NCBI RefSeq assembly: GCF_003865345.1 | Contig: NZ_RMVE01000001.1 | Location: 868,001 to 932,000, forward strand | Source of the DNA: Nonlabens xiamenensis | Lineage (GTDB): Bacteria > Bacteroidota > Bacteroidia > Flavobacteriales > Flavobacteriaceae | DNA length: 64,000 bases | Direction: 5' to 3' | Part shown: piece after piece, positions 1-8,948 of the stretch | Numbering within the stretch: position 1 is the stretch's first letter | How the letters are laid out: every line of letters starts with the position of its first letter | Program-made: the position numbers and the translations under genes | The notes under the pieces: generated by a model | The model's database searches: none | Told to the model about the DNA's origin: nothing | Seen by the model: only the letters and a program-made list of their open reading frames with translations

Positions 1-364
1 TGATCAACCAAAATAACACTGTCACTCCGGATAGAGCAGCACCTATAATTCCGATAATCTTACCCGCATTTACACTTTTATATGTATTGCGGCTGTAGCG
101 TTCAGGGTCTGAACGATAAATTCTTATGGCCTTATTAGCCATTACCCAGGCGATGATGCTTCCCACCAAGGTCAAAATTGATAGCAGGCCATAACAAATG
201 CAACCAATCAGGTATAGCACTAATGATATGATGGCTATAGTGAGCGCGGCCGGGTCGTTAACCAATTTTTCTCCTTCGTAGTCATAACGATAGGAGCGCT
301 GGCCTGTTGGTGATCCGGGTTGTTGTTGCCCAGAATTAGTGTAATTGGGGTTGTTTTCTTGCAC
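1..364 (-). CDS. Small membrane protein (CCC-motif / DUF4190-like), 3' end cut by window
   Basis: The reading frame is open from about 385 down to the window edge. It begins with a polar Asn/Gln/Tyr-rich stretch, followed by two hydrophobic segments: one around LIGCICYGLLSILTLVGSII and a second, GKIIGIIGAALSGVTV, near the edge. Polar head, Cys-containing TM1, short loop with NKAIRIYR, then TM2 is the layout of the small CCC-motif/DUF4190-like membrane proteins common in Bacteroidota. There is no ATG; I take GTG at 362-364, and TTG at 383-385 would add seven residues. It follows hmgA on the same strand with a gap of about 35 bp. The family is inferred from layout and the function is unknown. 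Confidence 0.6.
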   Translation of the reverse strand, partial: MQENNPNYTNSGQQQPGSPTGQRSYRYDYEGEKLVNDPAALTIAIISLVLYLIGCICYGLLSILTLVGSIIAWVMANKAIRIYRSDPERYSRNTYKSVNAGKIIGIIGAALSGVTVLFWLI

Positions 365-399
365 GCAGTATGAATTAGATTGCAATAATACTGATTTTG

Positions 400-1557
400 T
401 TATTCCAACCAGCTCTTGTGGTAACTTTCGTCGGCGATAGACAAAGCTTCTTTTGTAAGCATCAGTGGCTTGAAGGTATCGACCATGACGGCTAGTTCTT
501 CTGTTTCTTTTTTACCCAGACTGCGTTCTACTGCGCCTGGATGTGGTCCATGGGGTATGCCAGCTGGATGTAAACTGATGTGACCTGGGGCAATATCATT
601 GCGACTCATGAAGTCCCCATCTACATAATACAAGACTTCATCACTGTCGATATTGCTGTGGTTGTATGGCGCGGGTATTCCATCTGGATGGTAATCGTAT
701 AATCGAGGGACAAAACTGCATACCACAAAGGCGTCTGTTTCAAAGGTTTGATGTACTGGTGGCGGTTGATGTATTCTACCGGTGATCGGTTCAAAATCGT
801 GAATGGAAAATGCATAAGGATAATTGTAACCATCATAACCTACCACATCAAAAGGATGGGTGGCATAGATCATCTCGAACATATCATCCTGTTTTTTGAT
901 CTTCATCAGGAAATCGCCTTTTTCATCGTGGGTTTCTAAACTTTCAGGTCTCCTTAAATCCCTTTCACAAAAGGGTGCATGTTCCAATAACTGGCCAAAC
1001 CAATTTCTATAACGTTTTGGGGTGTAAATAGGTCGCCTGCTCTCTACAATAAACAAGCGGTTGTCCTCCGTATCAAAGTCAATTTGGTAAATAATACCTC
1101 TCGGAATTAACAGATAATCTCCGTATTTGAACGTAAGATTCCCCAAATGTGTTTTCAGGGTTCCAGTGCCCTTATGTACAAATAGCAATTCATCCGCGTC
1201 ACTATTTTTATAAAAATAATCGGTAATGGATTGTTGGGGTGCAGCGAGAATGATGGCAACATCGCTATTGACCAAAATAGTTTTGCGGCTATCCAAATAA
1301 TCTGCTTCAGGTTGAATATCAAAACCTCTCAATTTGTAGGATTTGATGTGGTTTTCCAGCGCAATTTCAGGTTTAAGGCTGTATTGATGGCGTATCTCCT
1401 TCACCTGTGTGGGGCGGTGTTCATGATACGAATTGGTAGACATTCCATCAAAACCGATGGTGCCAAACAATTGCTCAGAATACAAGCTACCATCTGGCTT
1501 GCGAAATTGGGTATGTCTTTTGGGAGGTATCTTCCCCAATTGGTGATAAAATGGCAT
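400..1557 (-). CDS. hmgA: Homogentisate 1,2-dioxygenase
   Basis: This protein of 385 residues opens the ring of homogentisate to maleylacetoacetate in tyrosine/phenylalanine catabolism, using non-haem Fe(II). It is a double cupin, and the C-terminal cupin carries the likely iron ligands: the His and Glu of NHSNIDSDE near residues 299-307 and the His of HPAGIPHGPHPG near 335-345. The N-terminal HEHRPTQV motif is typical of the Bacteroidota form, which is shorter than the roughly 440-residue human/proteobacterial enzyme. No other tyrosine-catabolic gene (hpd, fahA) is adjacent within the window. Its upstream gap (1558-1745) holds a palindrome of the TTTCGC...GCGAAA type. Confidence 0.9.
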   Translation of the reverse strand: MPFYHQLGKIPPKRHTQFRKPDGSLYSEQLFGTIGFDGMSTNSYHEHRPTQVKEIRHQYSLKPEIALENHIKSYKLRGFDIQPEADYLDSRKTILVNSDVAIILAAPQQSITDYFYKNSDADELLFVHKGTGTLKTHLGNLTFKYGDYLLIPRGIIYQIDFDTEDNRLFIVESRRPIYTPKRYRNWFGQLLEHAPFCERDLRRPESLETHDEKGDFLMKIKKQDDMFEMIYATHPFDVVGYDGYNYPYAFSIHDFEPITGRIHQPPPVHQTFETDAFVVCSFVPRLYDYHPDGIPAPYNHSNIDSDEVLYYVDGDFMSRNDIAPGHISLHPAGIPHGPHPGAVERSLGKKETEELAVMVDTFKPLMLTKEALSIADESYHKSWLE

Positions 1558-1701
1558 GGACTGTCAACTTTGGTCTAAATTTCGGAAATTTCTGGCACCA
1601 TTCCATGTGAATTCATGTTTTTTTATGGAGGACCATTATCTTAAAAGCAGATGCTCTTTCTATCCTTTAAGGTTTTTGAAATCACAAGAAACATTGACAC
1701 T

Positions 1702-1718
1702 TTTCGCTTTAAGCGAAA
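1702..1718. repeat. Palindrome TTTCGCTT-T-AAGCGAAA
   Basis: Perfect 8-bp arms around one central base, lying in the gap between the patatin-type gene and hmgA (both minus strand). It resembles the dispersed CGCTTTCGCGAAAGCG element but has a different centre. There is no U-run beside it, so it is a poor terminator candidate. Confidence 0.6.
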
Positions 1719-1745
1719 TAGTACACTGCAGAATAAAGCCGGAGT

Positions 1746-4007
1746 CTAAAAACGATATCCCAATTGCACAAAGAATTGCCCGTCATCCTGTTGCGGACTG
1801 AAGCTGTATTTCAATTTAATAGGTCCCAAAAAGGTCTCGATGCCATATCCCAAGGCATATCCGACATACTGCGCCTGGGTAAACCAGTCCCTGCGCTCAA
1901 AAAGGTCATCACTCACGTTGGCCAGATTAAAACCAAAACTTAGGTGGTTTTTTTTGAAAATCTCATAGTCGATCTCAGCCCCTGCATTGAGCATCGTATC
2001 TCCACCTAGGCTGATAAAGTCATAACCGTAAAAAGGAACTATATTATTAATGCGCCTGGCACCGTATCCTCCTAAGTAGAAATCCAAGGAAGAATTATTA
2101 TGCTGCCCAATACTGATGCCCAGCATGGCATCCAACGCTAAAGTCCATTTACCCGCACTAATTGCTCTACCCACTTCAATCTGTGCTATCGAGAATTCAT
2201 TAAAATCATCCCCGAATTCGGTGTTAAAAAGATACAAGTGAAAGTCTGTCTGCACCCACCAGCCGCTGTTAGGAAACTGCGCATTGTCGTATGAATCCAA
2301 CAGAATTTTACCGTAAATGCTACCTAAGGTTCCATCTGAAAAATACGTGCGGTCGTTTTCTAAATCATTGGTTTCAAGTGTTTCGGTAAATGCGGTAAGC
2401 GATTTAATTTCAGCTCCTGCAACAAGATTAAAGGATTTTGCGAGACTCGTTTGAAGATAAAACTGCTGGGTCCAATCCCGGTATTGAATTTCGATAGAAT
2501 TGACCCCAAGTGGCACACTATTATTGATATCCTCAACCAATGAAGCCCGAATGTCTTGCTCGAATTTTACAAATTCGCTGTGGAGCCCAATAGACCAATA
2601 TCGTCCTTTATCAATGTAGTAATCAAAGTTGTACCGAATGTTATCGCCCACGATAAAGTCGGCAGATACAATATCATTGTCAAATAGAACATTCTTCCGG
2701 CTCAAATTAACCAGTGCGGCGCTGCGTAGCAATTCGTCATAATGCAGTCCAAGTCTAAGATAATTTCGTACATCGCTTTCTTCTACCCTAATCTCCAAAA
2801 CGGTACCCACTTTCTTTTCTAAAATTTCGTAATTAATTTTTTTGAAATTATTGGTCGCTTGCAGGTTGTTGATACCATTATTGATATCCTCATAGGCCAC
2901 CATTCCGGGTGTTTTAATTTTGAATCGCCCCTTGATGAATGATCGTGAGTAATTCTCATTACCGGTGATATCCAGATACTTCAAATAGATACTATCCTGG
3001 GCAATATTGGTCAATTCTGGTTTTTGGTAATTCCTTTGCCTGTAGGCTTTGAGTTGATTTATTTTTTTTGAAGTTGCGGTGAACCCACGTTGAATGATTT
3101 TATTTCCTTGATCAAAAGACACCACGCTGAATTCTGAGATATCTGGAGCGATATAAATATCAGTTTTTGGGATCTTTTGTTCCATATCGTGGATGGTACG
3201 AAAATTATTGATCTGAGTAAGAATATCTAATGCTCCATTTAGTTCGTCTAATGTTCTGAGGTCATCTTGAACATCTACGCCAATAATAATATCCATTCCT
3301 TTGGCCCGTAACTTCTCAACTGGGTAATTGTCGGTTACTCCACCGTCAATTAACAATCGGCCATCGATCTCTACGGGGGCAAATAGGGAAGGTAAAGCAC
3401 CGCTAGCATTCACTGCCCTGGGCAAATATCCAGAGTCTAATACCACTTCCTCACCAGTGGTAACATCCGTAGCGATACAGAAAAATGGGATGGGCAAATT
3501 TTCAAAATTGTCAATTGACTTAACATTGGACAATAAGCGGGAAAGCAAATTGTAAATATTTTGTCCCTTGCTCAAAGATGAAGGCAGTTGTACTGAAAAA
3601 TCCTTGAAAGGTAGGGTGACGGCATATCTCTCGTTCTCCCTACGTTCATAAAAGGTTTTCGCTTTTCTAGGGATATCGTCACTGATAATATTATCAAAAT
3701 TTATGGTCTGGAATATAGAATCCAATTGCTGGCCTGTGTAGCCAGAGGCATATAGAGAACCTACAATTGCGCCCATACTTGTCCCGGCTACATAATCCAC
3801 CTCTATACCCAGAGAATCAATGACCTTCAGTGCGCCTATATGTGCCAGACCCTTGGCTCCTCCACCCGACAAAACAAGACCAATCTTGGGGTCAGATTTT
3901 TTTATTGGACGAATCGTAGCTGTGCTATCCTGTTGAGCGCTGGCAACACTTGCGCAAAACAACAGCGCAATGAAAAAAAGGGGTTGTATGTTATTCTTCT
4001 TCTGCAT
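1746..4007 (-). CDS. Patatin-like phospholipase fused to an outer-membrane beta-barrel
   Basis: A signal peptide (FIALLFCASVASAQ) is followed by a patatin domain at about residues 35-230, with the oxyanion motif GGGAKG, the nucleophile elbow GTSMG and the dyad Asp in DGG. A POTRA-like stretch follows at about 345-415, then a beta-strand-rich C-terminal barrel ending in aromatic YRF, as in BamA/surface-antigen proteins. This matches the secreted PlpD/type Vd architecture: an outer-membrane protein that exposes or releases a lipase. Substrate is not predictable. I start at MQKKNN (4007); an upstream ATG adds five residues. The start overlaps the end of uvrC by 17 bp, suggesting co-transcription. 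Confidence 0.85.
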   Translation of the reverse strand: MQKKNNIQPLFFIALLFCASVASAQQDSTATIRPIKKSDPKIGLVLSGGGAKGLAHIGALKVIDSLGIEVDYVAGTSMGAIVGSLYASGYTGQQLDSIFQTINFDNIISDDIPRKAKTFYERRENERYAVTLPFKDFSVQLPSSLSKGQNIYNLLSRLLSNVKSIDNFENLPIPFFCIATDVTTGEEVVLDSGYLPRAVNASGALPSLFAPVEIDGRLLIDGGVTDNYPVEKLRAKGMDIIIGVDVQDDLRTLDELNGALDILTQINNFRTIHDMEQKIPKTDIYIAPDISEFSVVSFDQGNKIIQRGFTATSKKINQLKAYRQRNYQKPELTNIAQDSIYLKYLDITGNENYSRSFIKGRFKIKTPGMVAYEDINNGINNLQATNNFKKINYEILEKKVGTVLEIRVEESDVRNYLRLGLHYDELLRSAALVNLSRKNVLFDNDIVSADFIVGDNIRYNFDYYIDKGRYWSIGLHSEFVKFEQDIRASLVEDINNSVPLGVNSIEIQYRDWTQQFYLQTSLAKSFNLVAGAEIKSLTAFTETLETNDLENDRTYFSDGTLGSIYGKILLDSYDNAQFPNSGWWVQTDFHLYLFNTEFGDDFNEFSIAQIEVGRAISAGKWTLALDAMLGISIGQHNNSSLDFYLGGYGARRINNIVPFYGYDFISLGGDTMLNAGAEIDYEIFKKNHLSFGFNLANVSDDLFERRDWFTQAQYVGYALGYGIETFLGPIKLKYSFSPQQDDGQFFVQLGYRF

Positions 4008-5793
4008 TGATATAAAAATCAATAATTTTCTGTGCCTTGGACGGGCCTATAACTTCCGCAAGTTCTTTTTTTTCAGCCGATTTGATCCGTTTGACGCTCC
4101 TAAAGTTTTTAAGCAGTTCAACCGCCGTTTTTTCTCCTATTCCAGGGATCTGGTCAAGCTCGGTTTCGATGGCCTGCTTACTTCTTTTGTTCCTATGATG
4201 AGAGATACCAAATCTATGGGCTTCATTTCGCATCTGTTGGATCACTTTTAGACTTTCAGAACGTTTGTCCAGGTATAAAGGTACGGGATCGTTGGGGTAA
4301 AAAAGTTCTTCCAGTCTTTTGGCAATGCCGATGATTGGAACCTTGCCTCTTAGCCCAAGTCTTTCTAGGGCAATTACACCGCTGGATAGTTGACCTTTTC
4401 CACCATCAACGATCACCAACTGCGGTAGGGGTTCATCTTCCTCCATCAACCTTCGGTAACGTCGGTAAACCACTTCTTCCATGCTGGCAAAATCATCTGG
4501 TCCTTCTACCGTTTTGATATTAAAATGCCGGTAGTCCTTCTTGCTGGGTTTACCATCCTTGAATACCACACAGGCAGCGACCGGATTGGTTCCCTGGATA
4601 TTGGAATTGTCAAAACACTCCATATGCCTGGGTTCTTCATCTAATCGTAAATCAGCTTTCATTTGTGCCATGAGTCGGTTCACATGTCGGTCAGGATCCA
4701 CGATTTTAATGGTTTTAAACTGCTCTTGTCGGAAGAATTTGGCATTGCGCTCAGAGAGTTCGACCACCCGCTTTTTATCACCTGCTTTAGGGATGGTGAC
4801 CTTGAGATTTTCTCCTAAATTCACATGAAATGGAACATATATTTCTGTGGACAGGGAATCAAACCTATTGCGTATTTCTACGATGGCCAGCTCTAGCAAT
4901 TCCTTGTCTGATTCATCCAATTGCTTCTTGAGTTCCATAGTATGGGATCTGGTGATGGCGCCGTGGTTGATTTGTAGATAATTCACATATCCTGCGGCCT
5001 CATCGCTAGCGATAGAAAACACATCCACGTTTGAAATGGTGGCATTGACTACGGTAGATTTGGCTTTGTAGCGCGTCAATACATCCAATTTGTCTTTGAT
5101 GCGTTGAGCGTCTTCAAATTCCATGCGTGAGGCGTGTTCCTGCATTAATTCTGTAAAATATTGCACGGCATCCTTAAAGTCTCCTTTTACAATGCCTCTG
5201 ATCGCTTCTATATTGCGGTTATAGGAAGTCTCGTCTTGCAATCCCTCACATGGTCCTAGGCAATTTCCGATGTGATATTCCAGACACACCTTGAATTTCC
5301 CTTCCTTTATTTTATCCTGCTGCAGATCGTAGTTGCAGGTGCGTATGGGATATAAGGTTTTTACCAGCTCCAATAAAGTTCGGACAGTCCGAACACTGGT
5401 ATATGGCCCAAAATATTCACTGCCGTCTTTGATCATTTTGCGGGTGAGAAATATTCTGGGAAAACGTTCTTTCTTGATACACAACCAGGGATAGGTTTTG
5501 TCATCCCTGAGCATGATGTTATACCTGGGGTTACGGCTCTTGATCAGGCTATTTTCCAACAGGAGGGCATCAGTCTCTGTATCCACCACAATATGCTCGA
5601 TGCGGTGAATATTCTTTACCATAGTCTTGATACGGAAACTATCGTGACTTTTGTTGAAATAGGAAGCTACTCTCTTTTTCAGCTTTTTAGCCTTTCCTAC
5701 ATATAACAACCGGTCTTTTTTGTCATAATATAGATAAACGCCTGGCGATAAAGGCAGGGTTTTGATCTGTACCTCAAGCGGTGGTGATTCCAT
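3991..5793 (-). CDS. uvrC: Excinuclease ABC subunit C
   Basis: UvrC makes both incisions around a lesion in UvrABC nucleotide excision repair. The N-terminal GIY-YIG nuclease is visible (GVYLYY then LYVGKAKKLKKR, residues 14-36), followed by a central UvrB-interaction (UVR) segment near EFEDAQRIKDKLDVL. The C-terminal RNase H-like domain has HMECFDNSNIQG and VIVDGGKGQL, and a helix-hairpin-helix pair (IPGIGEKTAVELLKNF) closes the protein. Start chosen at MESPPLEVQIKTLP, which gives 600 residues, the usual length. The frame stays open to 5928, but that extension runs through a dispersed palindrome (5825-5840) and has no family match. Confidence 0.95.
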   Translation of the reverse strand: MESPPLEVQIKTLPLSPGVYLYYDKKDRLLYVGKAKKLKKRVASYFNKSHDSFRIKTMVKNIHRIEHIVVDTETDALLLENSLIKSRNPRYNIMLRDDKTYPWLCIKKERFPRIFLTRKMIKDGSEYFGPYTSVRTVRTLLELVKTLYPIRTCNYDLQQDKIKEGKFKVCLEYHIGNCLGPCEGLQDETSYNRNIEAIRGIVKGDFKDAVQYFTELMQEHASRMEFEDAQRIKDKLDVLTRYKAKSTVVNATISNVDVFSIASDEAAGYVNYLQINHGAITRSHTMELKKQLDESDKELLELAIVEIRNRFDSLSTEIYVPFHVNLGENLKVTIPKAGDKKRVVELSERNAKFFRQEQFKTIKIVDPDRHVNRLMAQMKADLRLDEEPRHMECFDNSNIQGTNPVAACVVFKDGKPSKKDYRHFNIKTVEGPDDFASMEEVVYRRYRRLMEEDEPLPQLVIVDGGKGQLSSGVIALERLGLRGKVPIIGIAKRLEELFYPNDPVPLYLDKRSESLKVIQQMRNEAHRFGISHHRNKRSKQAIETELDQIPGIGEKTAVELLKNFRSVKRIKSAEKKELAEVIGPSKAQKIIDFYINAEEE

Positions 5794-5824
5794 AGCAAGG
5801 TAAAGATAGGGATTGTTTTGGGTA

Positions 5825-5840
5825 CGCTTTCGCGAAAGCG
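5825..5840. repeat. Dispersed palindrome CGCTTTCGCGAAAGCG, copy 1
   Basis: Perfect 16-bp palindrome in the short region upstream of uvrC, between the divergent uvrC and manA starts. It is one of six perfect copies in the window. Confidence 0.9.
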
Positions 5841-5982
5841 AAATTTTATACCTCAGATCAATTGATCGATCAATCTCAAGACGATCACCGTGTTTTGGCG
5901 CACTAGTAAAGTCAAGCCATCTAATCATGGCTAGTTAAAACAGGCTTATTTTGTAAATTGCGCCCGCATGCAAGCCGAACTG

Positions 5983-6954
5983 ATGAAAAAATACCCCTTG
6001 AAATTTGAACCTATCTTCCAATATCGCATCTGGGGAGGAACCAAATTAAAAACAGATTACGATAAAGAATTTCAAGGAGACAATATTGGTGAATCATGGG
6101 AAATCAGCGCGGTACCTGGAAATGAAACCAAGGTCAGCAATGGGGATTATAAAGGTAAAACCTTGAACGACCTCATTGCAGATTTTGGAACAGAATTGTT
6201 GGGGGAACGTATTGATCAACAATATGAGGGAAAATTTCCCTTACTGATCAAATTTATTGATGCCAAAAAACCATTGTCCATTCAAGTACATCCCAGCGAT
6301 GACCTGGCCAGGCAGCTTCATGGATCTTTTGGTAAAAATGAGATGTGGTATATCATGCCTTCCTTTGATGATGCAAGTATTATTGTAGGCTTTAACACAG
6401 ATGTTGATGAAGCTGATTATCAAAAGCTGATACAGGAAAAACGTCTTCCAGAGGTGCTCAATGAGATTCCTGTGAAGGAAGGTGATGTATTTTACATCCC
6501 TACAGGAAGGGTGCATGCCATAGGAAGTGGCGTGGTGCTCGCAGAAATCCAACAATCTTCTGATGTTACCTACAGGATTTATGATTATGACCGTAAGGAT
6601 GCACGTACTGGTCAGAAGCGTGAATTGCATACCGAACTCGCCTTGAAGGCTATAGACTTTAATAGGCCTGACCAATACCATACAGATTATTTAAAGAAGC
6701 CTAACCAGCCCAATTCTTTGGTGCAATCTTCATATTTTAAAACCAACTTCTGGTCGCTCAATGGCCGAATCGACAGGTCTTTGGATATACTGGATTCTTT
6801 TGTGATTTATATGTGCGTCAAGGGAAGCGCCACCTGTCATTATCAAGATAAAACTTATGCTTTGTCTCTGGGACAATGCTTATTGCTGCCTCATGGGGTA
6901 AAAGATATTACCTGGGAGGCCAAGGCAGCAGATTTAATTGAGATTTACTTGTAA
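5983..6954 (+). CDS. manA: Mannose-6-phosphate isomerase, class I (short form)
   Basis: The enzyme interconverts fructose-6-phosphate and mannose-6-phosphate, linking glycolysis to mannose/GDP-sugar synthesis. The short (323-residue) form is the type seen in Firmicutes and Bacteroidota. Zinc-site motifs are visible: IQVHPSD, NEMWYIM and YIPTGRVHAIG, each in its usual order within the cupin fold. I prefer ATG at 5983 (MKKYPLKFEP); ATG at 5968 would add MQAEL. It is divergent from uvrC. A TATTTTG box just upstream fits the Bacteroidota -7 element, but no matching -33 element was identified. Confidence 0.9.
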   Translation: MKKYPLKFEPIFQYRIWGGTKLKTDYDKEFQGDNIGESWEISAVPGNETKVSNGDYKGKTLNDLIADFGTELLGERIDQQYEGKFPLLIKFIDAKKPLSIQVHPSDDLARQLHGSFGKNEMWYIMPSFDDASIIVGFNTDVDEADYQKLIQEKRLPEVLNEIPVKEGDVFYIPTGRVHAIGSGVVLAEIQQSSDVTYRIYDYDRKDARTGQKRELHTELALKAIDFNRPDQYHTDYLKKPNQPNSLVQSSYFKTNFWSLNGRIDRSLDILDSFVIYMCVKGSATCHYQDKTYALSLGQCLLLPHGVKDITWEAKAADLIEIYL

Positions 6955-7045
6955 GCGTCCCGATTTACTCCTTTTGATCAAGGCTACTTTATTAAATTCC
7001 TAACGTAATTCAAGCAAAAACCATCGTATTTTTAAAATAAAAATC

Positions 7046-7339
7046 ATGGCCAGTTTTAAAGAACTCACCAACGGAGATGCCCCTGTTTTAATCGATTTTT
7101 ACGCCACTTGGTGTGGGCCTTGCCAGACCATGTTACCTGTATTGGATCAGCTGAAAAAAGATCTAGGTGATCAAGTGCGCATACTCAAAATCGATGTTGA
7201 TAAGAACCAGGCGCTCGCCCAAAAATTTGCCATCAGAGGTGTTCCTGCTTTTATGATCTTCAAAAATGGTAAGCAGGTGTGGAAAGGTGCTGGTGTACAA
7301 CCGTTGAGCGAACTCAAACAAAGGTTGCTGAGTGCCTGA
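7046..7339 (+). CDS. Thioredoxin
   Basis: A 97-residue single-domain thioredoxin without a signal peptide, so cytoplasmic. The redox centre WCGPC lies at residues 22-26, and the cis-Pro loop appears as GVPAFMIFKNG. It reduces protein disulfides and probably takes electrons from thioredoxin reductase, which is not in this window. It lies 91 bp after manA. The protein is slightly shorter than E. coli TrxA (109 residues) and starts at the first beta-strand region. Which of the usual several flavobacterial thioredoxin paralogues this is cannot be told. Confidence 0.9.
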   Translation: MASFKELTNGDAPVLIDFYATWCGPCQTMLPVLDQLKKDLGDQVRILKIDVDKNQALAQKFAIRGVPAFMIFKNGKQVWKGAGVQPLSELKQRLLSA

Positions 7340-7466
7340 TCGTTAAGTTTTTAAAACCGGTACCCTTTTTGAACCGTTGGACTTTCAACAATTACCGTTC
7401 GTCATAATTTGCTTTCTAGCGTGAGTCATAGCCTATAGATTTGAATTGATCTTTAAATTTATATCC

Positions 7467-8867
7467 ATGAAAAATTTCACCCAAAAATGTATTTGGATCG
7501 CCTTTATCTTGGCATCCTTTTTTAGTCAAGCCCAAGATTTCGTCGGACCTTGGAACGGCAGCATCGGTGGTTTACCGTTGGTTTTTGAAATCACCAAAAC
7601 CAGTGAGGGTTACGAGGGCAGCATGCAAAGTCCTAAACAATCTGAGGCCTATTTTCCACTGGACAAGGTAGAAGTAAAGCAGGATAGTATTTTTTTGGAG
7701 CTCAATTCCTTTAAAATCAAATATAAAGGTAGTCTTTCGGGTGATGAGATTAAAGGTTTTTTTAATCAAGGACCAGGTGGCCAGCCGTTAAATCTTCAAC
7801 GTGGTAACTACACCGTCAAAGAACCAACCAGACCTCAAACACCCAAAGCACCATTTCCTTATCAAATAGAAGAAGTGGTTTTTACCAACAGTGCAGCTAA
7901 CGGTATCAAGCTGGCAGGAACCTTGACCCTTCCTCAAAACAATAATCAGCCACCGGTAGCTATTTTGATTTCTGGTTCTGGACCACAGAACCGCAATGAG
8001 GAAATTTTTGGGCATGAACCTTTCTGGGTTCTGGCCGATCACCTGACCAGACAGGGTATCGCAGTATTGAGGTTTGATGATCGTGGCGTAGGGGAAAGTG
8101 AGGGAACTCAAGCCGGTGCTACGAGTGCAGATTTTGCCACAGATGTAGCTGCGGCTATTCAATTTCTAAAAGCTAGAAATGATGTCGACGACAAGGCAAT
8201 CGGATTAATTGGCCATAGCGAGGGCGGATTAATCGCACCGATTGTCATGGCGGCACAACCAGAAGATGTTGCCTTTTTTATATCGCTGGCAGGACCTGCT
8301 ATAAAAGGTGATCAGGTATTATTACCACAAATGAGAAAAAGCGCAGCCCTTCAAGGCGCACCAACTGTCGAATTGCAAGCTGAGATGGATTTGATGGAGC
8401 AAATATTTAAGCACATGAATTCCTCACCTAAAGCCACGGATGAAGAGCTGCAAAAGGATTTGATAAAAATGATTTCCCAGCGCAGATCTGCTTTACCAGA
8501 AAGCCTTCAGCCTAAATACAACGACACCTATATTGAAAAGTTTGTCAAAGAATTTTCATCCCCATGGATGCGCTTTTTTCTTGCCTATGATCCACAGCCG
8601 AACCTGGAGAAAATCACTGTTCCCACGCTAGTACTCAATGGCTCACTGGATTACCAGGTGATTGCATCTGATAACCTGCCTGGTTTTGAAGTCGCTTTCG
8701 CGAAAGCGAAACTCAAAGACTACAGCATCAAAGAACTCCAAGGTCTCAACCACCTTTTTCAACGTGCAGAAACAGGTGGAAGCAATGAATATGCACTTAT
8801 TGAGCAAACCATAGATCCCTCGGTCTTACAACTTATGACCGAATGGATCCATAGCAGATTCAATTGA
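7467..8867 (+). CDS. Secreted alpha/beta hydrolase (esterase/peptidase-like)
   Basis: A signal peptide (IWIAFILASFFSQAQ) precedes a beta-rich domain at about residues 25-120 of the kind found N-terminal to these hydrolases. The alpha/beta-hydrolase fold follows: oxyanion region ISGSGPQNRNE, nucleophile elbow GHSEGG, probable acid in LNGSLDYQV and catalytic His in GLNHLFQ. ATG at 7467 is chosen because it places the signal peptide at the N-terminus. The coding sequence contains a perfect copy of the 16-bp palindrome (8693-8708), read as AFAKAK in a surface-like segment between the acid and His motifs. Substrate unknown; the esterase-versus-peptidase role is unresolved. Confidence 0.85.
   Translation: MKNFTQKCIWIAFILASFFSQAQDFVGPWNGSIGGLPLVFEITKTSEGYEGSMQSPKQSEAYFPLDKVEVKQDSIFLELNSFKIKYKGSLSGDEIKGFFNQGPGGQPLNLQRGNYTVKEPTRPQTPKAPFPYQIEEVVFTNSAANGIKLAGTLTLPQNNNQPPVAILISGSGPQNRNEEIFGHEPFWVLADHLTRQGIAVLRFDDRGVGESEGTQAGATSADFATDVAAAIQFLKARNDVDDKAIGLIGHSEGGLIAPIVMAAQPEDVAFFISLAGPAIKGDQVLLPQMRKSAALQGAPTVELQAEMDLMEQIFKHMNSSPKATDEELQKDLIKMISQRRSALPESLQPKYNDTYIEKFVKEFSSPWMRFFLAYDPQPNLEKITVPTLVLNGSLDYQVIASDNLPGFEVAFAKAKLKDYSIKELQGLNHLFQRAETGGSNEYALIEQTIDPSVLQLMTEWIHSRFN
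8693..8708. repeat. Dispersed palindrome CGCTTTCGCGAAAGCG, copy 2 (intragenic)
   Basis: Perfect copy inside the alpha/beta hydrolase gene, in frame, encoding AFAKAK. Confidence 0.9.
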
Positions 8868-8948
8868 TTATTTTAGGATTACCTTGCTTGATATCCTTGC
8901 GATGCTAAAATTGATCCTTTGTAGTACAAAATTGTTGTCAATCCACTC

